From the NCBI GenBank assembly GCA_021295155.1, contig JAJTJC010000035.1:186001-250000 (forward strand): a stretch of 64,000 bases of DNA, given 5' to 3'. How positions within the stretch are numbered: position 1 is the first letter of the stretch; the number at the start of each line of letters is the position of its first letter. Positions 52,783 to 61,792 of the stretch are shown here, in pieces. The DNA comes from Flavobacteriaceae bacterium D16 (lineage in GTDB: Bacteria > Bacteroidota > Bacteroidia > Flavobacteriales > Flavobacteriaceae). The notes under the pieces are model-generated. The model was not told the origin of the DNA, did not search any database, and worked only from the letters and a program-made list of their open reading frames with translations. The position numbers and the translations under genes are program-made.

Positions 52783-52964
52783 TTAGATTTTTGTTTAGCA
52801 TAATACCACATGATCCCCATGGCAAGAATAAAAAGAAGGTTGGAAAGCATAAGGAGGAGCGAACTTATGGCCTTTTCGGATTTCTGGTATTCCAAATAAT
52901 TAAAGACAAAGAGTACTGCAAAAATTAGCATCAGGATGAAATAGACCCATTGTTTTCGGTTCAT
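52779..52964 (-). CDS. small two-helix membrane protein, 61 aa
   Basis: MNRKQWVYFILMLIFAVLFVFNYLEYQKSEKAISSLLLMLSNLLFILAMGIMWYYAKQKSK: two hydrophobic helices joined by a short polar loop, positive ends. Family not recognised. It overlaps the acetyltransferase gene by four bases (ATGA), so it is probably expressed with it. Short length but typical membrane-protein codon pattern and linked start argue for a real gene. Confidence 0.65.
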   Translation of the reverse strand: MNRKQWVYFILMLIFAVLFVFNYLEYQKSEKAISSLLLMLSNLLFILAMGIMWYYAKQKSK

Positions 52965-53047
52965 AGATGTCGTTTTAATTCTTTAAACTAGTTAATTTAA
53001 TATGTTTAGTATTGTTCTAGGCTGACTACCATTATCAGCGTCTTTTA

Positions 53048-53410
53048 CTAAGTGCGTAATATTTTATCCATTTTTCGCCCTCTGGCTAATTCATCAACTA
53101 ATTTATCGAGATATCGCACTTTTTGGGTAAGCTCATTCTCAATTTCTTCTACCCGATATCCGCAAATCACACCCTTAATCAGGTGGGCGTTAGGATTCAG
53201 TTTAGCATTCCGGAAAAATTCTTCAAAGTTGATTTTTTGTTCGATAAGTTCCTGAAGCTGCTTTTCGTCAAATCCCGTCAACCATTCGATAATTTCATGT
53301 AATTCTTCTTTGGTACGGCCTTTTTTCTCCACTTTGGTCACATAGTGCGGATACACAGAGGCAAAGGACATGTTGGCGATACGGGCGTCGTGGTGGCTTG
53401 TGGATTTCAT
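53048..53410 (-). CDS. DUF2200-family protein
   Basis: 120 residues from ATG 53410 ([55 protein letters not shown]...), matching the usual DUF2200 start; the nine-residue extension of the longer frame overlaps the CPBP gene. DUF2200 proteins are helical, cytoplasmic and of unknown function. [32 protein letters not shown] is the conserved C-terminal part. It follows the CPBP gene by 16 bp on the same strand. Confidence 0.88.
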   Translation of the reverse strand: MKSTSHHDARIANMSFASVYPHYVTKVEKKGRTKEELHEIIEWLTGFDEKQLQELIEQKINFEEFFRNAKLNPNAHLIKGVICGYRVEEIENELTQKVRYLDKLVDELARGRKMDKILRT

Positions 53411-53426
53411 AGCAACAGTGTTTTGG

Positions 53427-54431
53427 TTATCCTTCATTCAGATAGACATCGTGATAGGCTTTTCTCTTCCACATTTTATCGTCGATAATGCAGAATATGC
53501 AAAAGGCCAGGGCAAGGATTAAATAGAGTAGTTCTGAAGACCCAAATAACTTACCATTGTTATTGACCATGGCATGTAATATCACAACGGTAAGTACTGA
53601 ATACCTGGATTTGTTGTAGGCCCATGTAAAGACTATGGTGAGTGGAATGGTCCATATAAAGCGGGGAAGCATTTCCAAAAACCCGCCAGTACCATAAAAC
53701 CCGTTATAATGTAGCGGTAGATGCCATAGACTCCATAAAAATGAAATTACAAATACAGCAATCAGTGGATTGTATTTCTTCTGTAGCTCCTTTTGCAGGA
53801 AGCCACGCCAACCAAACTCTTCATTACCCCCGAAAAAGAAAAAGGTACTGAAAAAACCAACAAGCCAAACCGTCTCAAAGTTAATAGCAGACGCTGATGT
53901 TTCCATGCCAATAGAACCACCAAGATAGAAACTCAGCAGTGAAATAACAGGTAAAAATAAGAAGGCAAATAGATACCATTTAGTCCGACTTAACTTATAG
54001 AAAAAAGATTTAAGATAGTTTTCCTTCAAGATGCCATTAAGTCCGTTACTAATATTTAAGGCAAGGATAAATATGGCGATTGCTAACATTACATATCCAA
54101 AAAGCCCTACTTCCCCCAAAGAAGGAATCTTCCCGTTAATATCAGCCATGCCATTGCCGGTAAGAAACAATCTGAAAAAGAGCACTATTCCTATCCCAAT
54201 TAATGTGATCACAAAAATAGGTTTGGATCCTATAGCGAATCGGGCGTCAGAATTCAATACGGTAAGGACATATCCTGCCAGTAACGGGCCACATGACCCT
54301 ATAATTATGCCCGCAAAGGCAATGTCCTTTGGAAGGTTAATCATTACTGGTAAAAACCAGAAAAAGAAAGTTATGGCGAAGGCAATCAGGATAAATGCCA
54401 GGATTGGGCTTGATTTGAAAAAGGTTTTCAC
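53427..54431 (-). CDS. CPBP-family intramembrane protease
   Basis: 334 residues with about eight membrane helices. The CAAX protease/bacteriocin-processing (CPBP) motifs are all present: motif 1 [15 protein letters not shown] (E-E-x-x-x-R), motif 2 [12 protein letters not shown], motif 3 [10 protein letters not shown] with catalytic His/Asn. Intramembrane glutamic peptidase fold; bacterial roles are mostly unknown. GTG start codon at 54431. Possibly co-transcribed with the DUF2200 gene that follows. The region upstream is AT-rich. Confidence 0.9.
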   Translation of the reverse strand: MKTFFKSSPILAFILIAFAITFFFWFLPVMINLPKDIAFAGIIIGSCGPLLAGYVLTVLNSDARFAIGSKPIFVITLIGIGIVLFFRLFLTGNGMADINGKIPSLGEVGLFGYVMLAIAIFILALNISNGLNGILKENYLKSFFYKLSRTKWYLFAFLFLPVISLLSFYLGGSIGMETSASAINFETVWLVGFFSTFFFFGGNEEFGWRGFLQKELQKKYNPLIAVFVISFLWSLWHLPLHYNGFYGTGGFLEMLPRFIWTIPLTIVFTWAYNKSRYSVLTVVILHAMVNNNGKLFGSSELLYLILALAFCIFCIIDDKMWKRKAYHDVYLNEG

Positions 54432-54557
54432 GTTGGTTGGTTGTTGGATGATAGAATAGGTATAATGTTTTGGAAATTCCTAAGATAAGGAAATGCTATA
54501 AACTTAAGGCAATAGTTTTTAGGTAGTTACGTTTCTTATAGGACAAACCTGCTTATC

Positions 54558-55334
54558 ATGAAACCAAAGACTAATCTTATCATTTTTCTCCTGTTCCTGG
54601 GAGGAATCTTTTTATCAACTGCAACTGCCACTGAGCCTGAACCCTGTTCCGGATACGAAAAGGGTACCATTACCCTGAAAAATGGTAAAACCCGGGATGC
54701 CTATATCTATATTGATTATTGTAACCCCCATTTATTCCAAATGGGCCTGCGTACGATTGATGAAAAAACCTATAAGAAATATGCCAAAGGCAAAAAGATA
54801 AAGAAGAAAGCTATTGACAAATACAAGGTCAAAGAAATCCGAAGTTTTGTACTGGATAGCGGTAAAGAATTCCGACAGGTGAAGTATGCAAACCTGTTTT
54901 CAGAGAAAAATACCGACAAACTCCCGAGAAGGCAATTACTGGAGGTAATGGCTGATGGTAAGATCACTATTTTTAAGCGAGGTTATCGCACACGCAATGG
55001 CTTTATCTATAAACCGGTGATGGATGCTGTCCTGGAAGGAGGTCCTGAGCATGTAGAGTTTATGCGTAATAATTTTGAGATCCTATACCAAAAGGACAAG
55101 TCGAAGAATCCTAAAAACATCCGAAATGCCAACCTAAAAAGCCTTTTTGGTGACAACCCTGAGGTGCTTCAGAAATTTATAGACGGAGCCTACTCGTTCC
55201 GGATTGAGTTTCAACGTGAAGCCAGTTTTTCAGCCAATTGTGACCGCGCCTTTATGGAAGCTTTACTGGAAATGGTAAATGATTATAATGGAACCACACA
55301 GGAAGCTTTAACTGCAAACTATTACCAGCAATAG
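54558..55334 (+). CDS. secreted hypothetical protein, 258 aa
   Basis: Signal peptide MKPKTNLIIFLLFLGGIFLSTATA; mature protein starts TEPEPCSGYEKGTITLKNGKTRDAYIYIDYCNPH. It is Lys-rich and contains KGKKIKKKAIDKYKVKEIRSFVLDSGKEFRQVKYANLF, a beta-like module that recalls small Bacteroidota surface proteins. Cys residues at about 34 and 56 (EPCSGY, DYCNPH) could pair. Family not recognised. Monocistronic with a terminator after it. ATG start. Confidence 0.7.
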   Translation: MKPKTNLIIFLLFLGGIFLSTATATEPEPCSGYEKGTITLKNGKTRDAYIYIDYCNPHLFQMGLRTIDEKTYKKYAKGKKIKKKAIDKYKVKEIRSFVLDSGKEFRQVKYANLFSEKNTDKLPRRQLLEVMADGKITIFKRGYRTRNGFIYKPVMDAVLEGGPEHVEFMRNNFEILYQKDKSKNPKNIRNANLKSLFGDNPEVLQKFIDGAYSFRIEFQREASFSANCDRAFMEALLEMVNDYNGTTQEALTANYYQQ

Positions 55335-55356
55335 TTCAGGAATTACATAAAAAAAT

Positions 55357-55390
55357 AAAGGCCGTCCTACATAGTTGAGACGGCCTTTTT
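55357..55390. terminator. terminator between convergent genes
   Basis: Ten-base-pair stem AAAGGCCGTC / GACGGCCTTT with a 12-nt loop. The plus strand continues with T residues (good for the 258-aa gene) and the minus strand with TATTTTTTT, so it can serve the RidA-like gene as well. Confidence 0.85.
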
Positions 55391-55431
55391 GTTATCCTTT
55401 AAGAGTAATCTCTAGCACTTGATGGTTCCTC

Positions 55432-55944
55432 TTAGTCCGATTTATGCACCTCCAGTTCAATCTCAATCATAAATTCCGGCAAGGCCAATTCTTTTACCCC
55501 CAGCCAGGAACCAGTAGGAAATTGCTTGGTATATATTTCGGTGCGGTAGCCCGCATTTTCAAGAAACAAAGGCATGTTTGTGGTAAAGATATTCTCCACT
55601 ACCACATCATCAAAGGTGCAACCGTAATGGCTAAGTACTTTTTCCAGATCCGCATAGCAGTTTTTCATTTGCTGCGCCAGATCTCCTACGGCCGTAGGGT
55701 TACCTTCATCGTCCATACTAACGGCCCCGGAAACCTTAATGCTGTTCCCGATTTTAACCGCATGGGAATACCCATAAGCCTTTTCTACTTCAGGTCGGAG
55801 TAAGAAATACTCCGGTTTTTCGGCTTTGATTTCTATTTCTTCTTCGGCATCCTGATGCACTTCTTTTTCCTGGCAACTTTGCATACTAAATGCGAGTGCT
55901 AAGAGTAAAAAACTTAAGTTCAATGGTTTGGTTAGTTTTTTCAT
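55432..55944 (-). CDS. RidA-like lipoprotein
   Basis: 170 residues. Lipoprotein signal with Cys24 (LAFSMQSCQEK), then a RidA/YjgF domain: YGYSHAVKIGNSIKVSGAVSMDDEGNPTAVGDLAQQMKNCYADLEKVLSHYGCTFDDVVVENIFTTNM. RidA proteins normally lie in the cytosol and deaminate reactive enamines, using a conserved Arg in P-x-R-(S/T). Here the corresponding stretch reads F-P-T-G-S-W-L-G-V-K-E-L, so the Arg is missing. A non-catalytic, possibly ligand-binding role in the envelope is likely. ATG start; the SnoaL-like gene 26 bp upstream may be in the same operon. Confidence 0.8.
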   Translation of the reverse strand: MKKLTKPLNLSFLLLALAFSMQSCQEKEVHQDAEEEIEIKAEKPEYFLLRPEVEKAYGYSHAVKIGNSIKVSGAVSMDDEGNPTAVGDLAQQMKNCYADLEKVLSHYGCTFDDVVVENIFTTNMPLFLENAGYRTEIYTKQFPTGSWLGVKELALPEFMIEIELEVHKSD

Positions 55945-55970
55945 ATAATGTGTTTTAATTTAAATTCTAA

Positions 55971-56441
55971 TTATTCTTCTGTTGGGGGATCCGAAAACCA
56001 GGTATCCCGGAAAATTTGCCATTCTCCATTTACCTTTTTCCAGACCAGGAGGTATTTCCCGGAAGATTTCCATTTGCCAGCTGCGTGGGCGAAATATCCG
56101 GTTCCCTGTTCTACCAGCATCTTTTCATTTCCCCATAAACCAGTGGTGGTATAGGCGCCGATAACGCTATCCTTTACCCAGCCATCAAAAACCTCAAGTA
56201 TGGCCTGCCTGCCTATAGTTGAAGGTCTACCGTTGTGAAAAATCTCGGCGTCTTCAGCGTAGAGATTGCCAAATACAGCCTTGTCTCCGCTGGCCATGGC
56301 ATTCTCGTAGTCACGAAGGCGGGATTCAATTTCCAGTTTGGCTTTTTCAATATCGAATTGGGAAGTGGCCTTCTCCGGTTGATTACAGCTCAGGAATGCG
56401 AAGGTCAACAGGGCAGGGGCAATTAAGACGATAGATCTCAT
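55971..56441 (-). CDS. SnoaL/DUF4440-like lipoprotein
   Basis: 156 residues from ATG 56441, chosen because it begins a lipoprotein signal (MRSIVLIAPALLTFAFLSCNQ, Cys19); a longer frame lacks signal features. A nuclear-transport-factor-2-like fold is suggested by EIESRLRDYENAMASGDKAVFGNLYAEDAEIFHNGRPSTIGRQAILEVFDGW and the C-terminal WKKVNGEWQIFRDTWFSDP. Such proteins are ketosteroid-isomerase-like, often with unknown substrate. 26 bp upstream of the RidA-like gene on the same strand. Confidence 0.8.
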   Translation of the reverse strand: MRSIVLIAPALLTFAFLSCNQPEKATSQFDIEKAKLEIESRLRDYENAMASGDKAVFGNLYAEDAEIFHNGRPSTIGRQAILEVFDGWVKDSVIGAYTTTGLWGNEKMLVEQGTGYFAHAAGKWKSSGKYLLVWKKVNGEWQIFRDTWFSDPPTEE

Positions 56442-56678
56442 AAGCGGATTAGTTTGATCGCATATCCAGGGCCATTCTCCCATTCTAAAAATGCTGAATT
56501 CTGGCTGGTCTAAGATAGGGAATTACTGGTAGCAATTACACAGGTTTATTTGATGTCGATGTTCATTTTTAGTGTTCATTATGAAGGAATTTCGTAAAAA
56601 GCATAAGGAAGCGTACCAAGTGATAAAACATTGTTTTACTTTAGAAAAAAGATAACCAACCGGATAAACAAGACTAAG

Positions 56679-57488
56679 ATGAAAATGAACAAATTGATAC
56701 TGATCAGCCTTACTTGTTGTCTGACGGCCTGTTTAAATAAAAAATCGAACAATGAAAAAACTTATGAATCCTCTGATGTTTGTCAGCAAGATTCAGGGAT
56801 GTCAAAGGTAGTTTCTAATGCAGAAGGAGATTTTAAAGCTTACAAGACTTCATCTGCCGTAGAAATAGACGGTTGTAGCAAAGATGCAGTTTGGTCCAAC
56901 AGGGAATGGTACAGCATGAATTACCTATGGATGGGGGAGCAGGTAGATCCCGCGGATTATAGCGGGAAGTTCAAATTGGCCTGGGACAGCGATTATTTAT
57001 ATGTTTTGGTTTCGGTAACGGATGACTATTTACACGCGACTCTGGCCGATGGACGGGAAAATTACTGGAAAGGCGATTATGTGGAAGTGTTTATTGACGA
57101 GGATCAATCCGGCGGAAACCACCAGTATAACCACCAGGCCTTTGCCTACCATGTTTCTACCGAAGGTCATGCTATTGATAAAAACACCAATGAGGAGACC
57201 GTGTTTTTCGATGACCATATGCAATTAGCCCGTACTAAGGAAGGAAACCATTACCTCTGGGAAATGGCTATTAAGTTATATGACAAGGAGTTCAACGAAG
57301 ACGCACAAGACAATGTGCCTGTTAAAATTGTGAGCCAGAAACGAATTGGTTTCTCTATCGCTTATGGCGATAACGACGGAAATAGCAGTCGTGAAAATTT
57401 TATGGGTTCAAAAATGACACATGGAATCAATAATGATGAGGGTTATGTAAATGCCGATGTGTTTGGGAGTTTGCTGTTTGTGGAGTAG
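56679..57488 (+). CDS. CBM9-like lipoprotein
   Basis: 269 residues from ATG 56679 (an ATG six bases later is equally possible). Lipoprotein signal MKMNKLILISLTCCLTAC. After a linker, a single beta-sandwich resembling carbohydrate-binding module 9: VEIDGCSKDAVWSNREWYSM, YSGKFKLAWDSDYLYVLVSVTDDYL, NYWKGDYVEVFIDEDQSGG, YLWEMAIKLYDKEF, KRIGFSIAYGDNDG. These modules bind reducing ends of sugars; no catalytic domain is attached. An envelope sugar sensor or binding protein is inferred. Monocistronic. Confidence 0.85.
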   Translation: MKMNKLILISLTCCLTACLNKKSNNEKTYESSDVCQQDSGMSKVVSNAEGDFKAYKTSSAVEIDGCSKDAVWSNREWYSMNYLWMGEQVDPADYSGKFKLAWDSDYLYVLVSVTDDYLHATLADGRENYWKGDYVEVFIDEDQSGGNHQYNHQAFAYHVSTEGHAIDKNTNEETVFFDDHMQLARTKEGNHYLWEMAIKLYDKEFNEDAQDNVPVKIVSQKRIGFSIAYGDNDGNSSRENFMGSKMTHGINNDEGYVNADVFGSLLFVE

Positions 57489-57568
57489 GGGGTTGGTTGT
57501 TTGTTTTTAATTGATGGATGTTGGTGGTTTGGGGTAACCACCTCAAAAAATGAAAAAATAATATTCAT

Positions 57569-58210
57569 ATGAGGAAATTTTTATTGATAGGTTTTTTACT
57601 GGCATTAAGTGTTAATCCCCTTTTTTCGCAAACAGAAAAGGGAAAGATATTGGTAGTTCTTAATTCGACCATCCTAAATAATGGTTTGTCGCAGATTGGT
57701 TACCAAACTCAAAAAACAAAGGATGATGACTTTGAGGGCAATCCTACAAAGACCTTCAACCTTAATCTGACCCCAAAGATGGGGCTATTTGCCTGGGATA
57801 ACCTGGCATTGGGCGTTGAGGGCAGCATAAATTTTATAAGTATTAAAAACAGTTTCTTTTTTGGTGATAATGTCAATGGCACAATTCTGCTTGGCGGACC
57901 TTTTTTTCGATACTATTATGGGAAGAAGCAGGTGAGGCCCTTCGCTGAGATCGGAGCTTTGTTTGGGGGAAGTAAGTTTACCTCAGAAGATCCTGACGGC
58001 TTTGATCCGGATAGCACAAACAAAACGAATATATCCAGATACAAGGGAGGTGTTGGACTGGCCACACAGTTAGGAAGCAAAGTGAGCTTTGACACCTTTT
58101 TAGGTTACAGCACCTTGAAAGAAAAAGACTCTGAAGACAATCCGGATAATGAGAGAGACATTAGCAACGGCATACTCCTGGAAATAGGAATCTCGATTTA
58201 TCTTAGATAG
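57569..58210 (+). CDS. outer-membrane beta-barrel protein
   Basis: 213 residues. Signal peptide MRKFLLIGFLLALSVNPLFSQ. The remainder shows alternating hydrophobic beta strands ending in aromatic residues (NLTPKMGLFAWDNLALGVEGSINFISI, GGPFFRYYYGKKQVRPFAEIGALFGGSKF, GVGLATQLGSKVSFDTFLGYSTL) and closes with EIGISIYLR. This is the profile of an OmpA-like/OprF-like eight-strand barrel family common in Bacteroidota (PF13568-like). Outer membrane location expected; function structural or unknown. ATG start. Confidence 0.82.
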   Translation: MRKFLLIGFLLALSVNPLFSQTEKGKILVVLNSTILNNGLSQIGYQTQKTKDDDFEGNPTKTFNLNLTPKMGLFAWDNLALGVEGSINFISIKNSFFFGDNVNGTILLGGPFFRYYYGKKQVRPFAEIGALFGGSKFTSEDPDGFDPDSTNKTNISRYKGGVGLATQLGSKVSFDTFLGYSTLKEKDSEDNPDNERDISNGILLEIGISIYLR

Positions 58211-58236
58211 CCTTGTTGCGCACGATCTTTAGCAGG

Positions 58237-58851
58237 TTATGGGAATATTATTGGACCCAGGTGATTCATCCAAATAACAAAGCCAAGAATGCCTCCAATA
58301 ATTCCGCCACAAATAAATGTTAGTCTCAATTCTCTAGGGATTACGCTAAATACAATGTAGAGGCCAATTAGCAACCCTATCATTCCAAAAAGAATTGCAA
58401 ACGTTCCGTGTGGTATACCTAAATACCAAGCCAAACCTGCTTCATCACCACCAAAAAAAGTCCCATTTGGCTTCATTAACTCCATGCCGACCGACATAAC
58501 AACATTAAAGACCTCACGCAGCCAGAATAAGGATATGAATACTGCTAACCAATCCCATAGCGCAAATCCAGTTGTGTTTCTTTTATTTTTTCTTAAGCGA
58601 AGAATTACTAAGCCTAAAATACCAGTGAGCATGGTTTGCAAAGGACCACCAAGGGTTACTAAAAATCCATGGAATTCAGAAGCTTCCCATGAATTATAAC
58701 TCATACTGTCGTGATACAGGGTAGTGCTATAACCCAAGAATTCAGCCACTGCAATATGGCCGATTTCATGGGTAATTGTCCCTATAGCCGTAAATAATAT
58801 AAAGGCAAGTACAAAAAGAAAGAAACATTTGAAATGGAAGGTTAGGCTCAT
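58237..58851 (-). CDS. M50-like membrane metalloprotease
   Basis: 204 residues, about five membrane helices. Zinc site H-E-x-x-H in ITHEIGHIAVAEFLGY at about 28-43, inside the first helix as in site-2 proteases and spore protease SpoIVFB. The second half, LGGPLQTMLTGILGLVILRL, carries the conserved NPG/GGP-type motif (here G-G-P-L) of M50 proteins. A third metal-ligand Asp is not certain. Likely cleaves membrane segments of an unknown substrate. Single gene, convergent with the beta-barrel gene. Confidence 0.82.
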   Translation of the reverse strand: MSLTFHFKCFFLFVLAFILFTAIGTITHEIGHIAVAEFLGYSTTLYHDSMSYNSWEASEFHGFLVTLGGPLQTMLTGILGLVILRLRKNKRNTTGFALWDWLAVFISLFWLREVFNVVMSVGMELMKPNGTFFGGDEAGLAWYLGIPHGTFAILFGMIGLLIGLYIVFSVIPRELRLTFICGGIIGGILGFVIWMNHLGPIIFP

Positions 58852-58901
58852 TTGGATTGCATTAAATCCTTTGTTTATTATTCATTTTGCTTGTACTGAC
58901 T

Positions 58902-60971
58902 TCACTGGAAATCTCGTTTGATATGTTCCTCCCAGCTTGCTGCTTTTAGCAAACTATCATTTTCCCTGATCGACCGTGTGTAATCGTAATAAAAACTGTC
59001 CCTGTCACTTCTAAAGAGGAATTCAGTTTCTAAGTTGATTTGCCTTTCAGCTAACTTAATATTCACCCCATATTCCGCTTCAACTGAAGTAATCGCTGGA
59101 TCCAGGTCAGAGGTGCTATGCACAATGGATTCGTAGTTTTCATAAGTTCCCCAGGGGAATGCTTCTTCCCAGTTATTAATGGCCACCACAGTCCGGGTTT
59201 GGGTTAGGGTATCGTATTCAACCCTGTTTACCTCTGCAAAGCCCGAAGATGAGCCCTGCGACAGTTTCCTGAAATCAGGTAATTTTGGGTCTGGTTTAAT
59301 CGCTTCCCAGGCATATCCTTCCTCAGCCCTGTAATAGCCTAAGGGTAGCACGATACTGCTTCCCTCTTCTCCTCCAGTTATTACCAGGTTTTCCCCCAGG
59401 CTAGGTGTGGGCCAGAACATGGGCCATTGGGCATTGCTTATGGCTACCCTCAGTTTGTGTCCCGGTTGAAAATTCCAGGTGGTCCAGTGAAAATCGATTT
59501 CCAAACAATAGGGTTCCCCAATCGGACTGGGTTTAGGTGCAGAGGCAGATTCCAAATGCGTACTATTAAAGGCACCGCCGGTCACCAGTGTGCTGCTGCC
59601 ATCCGGAGCAACATCGTTGAGCCGAACAATCCAATTGACATGTTCGGATTCCGATTGCACGCATAACCGTACCTTAGGATATCCCATGATGGATAGTTCT
59701 TCTTCCAGTTCCAGGTCATAAACCAGGGATTTTTCATAAAAAGATGATTGATCCGGGGGCCAGTCGCCCCACCACATCACCGGCCCTCCGCCTTCTATTC
59801 CATCAGAGGCTAGACTCCGTATAGTATCCTTAACTACCTCAGTGTATTTATCCTCACTCAAGGTAAAACCCTCAGAAACAAACATCAAGTCCTTATGTTG
59901 CCTGTCGAGATTTGACCATTTATCCAACACCCTCCAGGCTCCGGGAATATGATCTACCTCAGCTCCTGGGATATGATAGTCCCTCTGGTAAAGAATAAGT
60001 TCCGGATAGCTGGACTCATTTGGGGCTTCGGATTTGATCATCCACAGGTTTAGCCAGTCTACTACCTCTTTTCGCCATTCGACTCCAGGCCCAGGATTTG
60101 CTCTATGTGGCCAGGTATGGTTCCAGGGGCCGATAATTGCTCTCTTGGCCCCCTGAGTTTGATTAAAAAAGCGTTCTACCAAATCGCGATAGCCATCGTA
60201 TAAACCAGCAATCAGGAACGTAGGTGTGTCAAAATTCTCATAATTTCCATCCAGGGAGGCACGATCCCAGAAGGGTCCATCATTTTGCTGTTTTTTGTAT
60301 TTGATAAACCAGGGATCAGACAGGAAACGGTCGTGGAAGTAGGCTGAATCCAATTCAAAATTCGGTGATGGGGGAAAAGCATTGTCGAGGTCCCGTCCAA
60401 TTTCATAGGCATCCACATGCAGAATACCATCCATAAAGTGTACGTCGTCCTGATAGAGGTCGTCCGTAGACATCAGCGAAACTATGGTCTTCAGGGCAGG
60501 CGGACGCCTCATCGCCAGTTGCAGCCCATTAAAACCTCCCCAGGAGATCCCAAAAACGGCCACATTGCCATTGGAGTAATTAAGTGCTGCTAACTGCCTG
60601 ATTACTTCCTCACCGTCATCTAGCTCCTGATCGCTGTATTCATAGGGAACAATAGCTCCTTCACTTCTCCCTGTCCCACGAATGTCTACCCTGGCAACGA
60701 TATACCCATTTTGCACAAAGTAATTAAACACGCCATACCTGGAAGCCCGGTGTTCATCTTTTCGGTAAGGAAGGTATTCCAGGATGATGGGGTATTTTTG
60801 GGAAGTGTCGAAATTATGGGGCAGGTAGAGATCGGATGCAAGCTGGACCCCATCAGGCATTGGGATAAATATTTCGCGAATCGTGGGTAATTCTTCCGTA
60901 ACCTCTTCACGGCAACTGCCTAAAAGGATTAAAGAAAGGATTACCAATGGGATTGCAGTCCTGTTTAACAT
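58902..60971 (-). CDS. CocE/NonD-family hydrolase (S15-type), lipoprotein
   Basis: 689 residues from ATG 60971, which starts a lipoprotein signal (MLNRTAIPLVILSLILLGSC, Cys20). X-Pro dipeptidyl-peptidase/cocaine esterase family: IPMPDGVQLASDLYLP, VDIRGTGRSEGA, nucleophile in FGISWGGFNGLQLAM, acid in GLYDGYRDL, His in GPWNHTWPHR, and a C-terminal beta-sandwich with HKLRVAISNAQWPMFWP. Such enzymes cleave Xaa-Pro peptides or small esters/amides. Monocistronic. Confidence 0.9.
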   Translation of the reverse strand: MLNRTAIPLVILSLILLGSCREEVTEELPTIREIFIPMPDGVQLASDLYLPHNFDTSQKYPIILEYLPYRKDEHRASRYGVFNYFVQNGYIVARVDIRGTGRSEGAIVPYEYSDQELDDGEEVIRQLAALNYSNGNVAVFGISWGGFNGLQLAMRRPPALKTIVSLMSTDDLYQDDVHFMDGILHVDAYEIGRDLDNAFPPSPNFELDSAYFHDRFLSDPWFIKYKKQQNDGPFWDRASLDGNYENFDTPTFLIAGLYDGYRDLVERFFNQTQGAKRAIIGPWNHTWPHRANPGPGVEWRKEVVDWLNLWMIKSEAPNESSYPELILYQRDYHIPGAEVDHIPGAWRVLDKWSNLDRQHKDLMFVSEGFTLSEDKYTEVVKDTIRSLASDGIEGGGPVMWWGDWPPDQSSFYEKSLVYDLELEEELSIMGYPKVRLCVQSESEHVNWIVRLNDVAPDGSSTLVTGGAFNSTHLESASAPKPSPIGEPYCLEIDFHWTTWNFQPGHKLRVAISNAQWPMFWPTPSLGENLVITGGEEGSSIVLPLGYYRAEEGYAWEAIKPDPKLPDFRKLSQGSSSGFAEVNRVEYDTLTQTRTVVAINNWEEAFPWGTYENYESIVHSTSDLDPAITSVEAEYGVNIKLAERQINLETEFLFRSDRDSFYYDYTRSIRENDSLLKAASWEEHIKRDFQ

Positions 60972-61093
60972 GAAAAAACACCTCAATAGAAAATGGAAAA
61001 ATGCATTACTCATTGTGAACACCATCTGATGTCTTTTGTATTTATCCGCTTCTCTGGTTTTAAATGAATATTATCTAGAAGGATTAGCAGTAA

Positions 61094-61726
61094 TTATTTC
61101 TTATTCCAATTAATGACGATCTCAGTGACCAAGAGGGGTACAGTCCAGGAAACCCAGATAGCGGTTGGCCCTACTTCTATAAAGGATCCCAATTCCTTCA
61201 CCATGGGTAATTCGGTCAGAAAGCGAAAAGTAACAAAAGCAAAGGTCACGACATAGCTCCTGATCATCCAGTCTTTATGTTGCTGTATGCGTTTTCGCAT
61301 TACGGATATATAAGCCATAGAAGCGGTTGTAATCCAGGCAAAGGCCAAACCCTGAAGGGCTAATGCCCAGGTCCAGTGAACTTCCAATGCAGTTGTCCAG
61401 GCCAGATGAGTCGAAGACACCGAACCTACTAAAATGGCAACCAAATAGATGCGTCCCAACCACCTGTGAGTGGTCAGGTATTTATTGCGGAACGCTTTCC
61501 AAAACTGAAATGGACCGATTGATATGGCCAGGAGACCCCCCGAAATATGTCCGATTAAAGACCATTTAAAATCCCACCACCTGCCCAGTATGTCTTCAGT
61601 GAACCCATAATAGGGTAGGGCGTCTTTAATAATAAAACGCCCCCCAAAAACGATCAGAAAAATCCATAAAAGTAGCGTCAGATATCCTTTAGGTTTGCTC
61701 ACCGAAAAAATATTGGATGGTTTCAT
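61094..61726 (-). CDS. DUF2306-family membrane protein
   Basis: 210 residues, about six helices. DUF2306 features: HISGGLLAISIGPFQFWKAFRNKYLTTHRWLGRIYLVAILVGSVSSTHLAW, RKRIQQHKDWMIRSYVVTFAFVTFRFL. The His residues in HISGG, THRWLGR and QQHKDWM are the conserved ones and could bind a metal or haem. Unknown function. ATG start; single gene, 122 bp after the CocE/NonD gene start region. Confidence 0.88.
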   Translation of the reverse strand: MKPSNIFSVSKPKGYLTLLLWIFLIVFGGRFIIKDALPYYGFTEDILGRWWDFKWSLIGHISGGLLAISIGPFQFWKAFRNKYLTTHRWLGRIYLVAILVGSVSSTHLAWTTALEVHWTWALALQGLAFAWITTASMAYISVMRKRIQQHKDWMIRSYVVTFAFVTFRFLTELPMVKELGSFIEVGPTAIWVSWTVPLLVTEIVINWNKK

Positions 61727-61792
61727 TTTATAATTTGTTTAGTTGGTTATTCGAATATTTGCTGACTCAAAATACGTTTTTAAAACTTATTT

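Noticed and set aside
56581-56655. 24-codon frame MKEFRKKHKEAYQVIKHC... upstream of the CBM9-like gene
   Set aside because: No amino-acid run typical of a leader, no terminator or alternative structure follows, and it ends before the next gene's start; chance occurrence is likely.
57523-57542. GGTGGTT / AACCACC hairpin before the beta-barrel gene
   Set aside because: A real inverted repeat, but no T run on either strand, so it is not called a terminator; a role in the 5' untranslated region is unproven.
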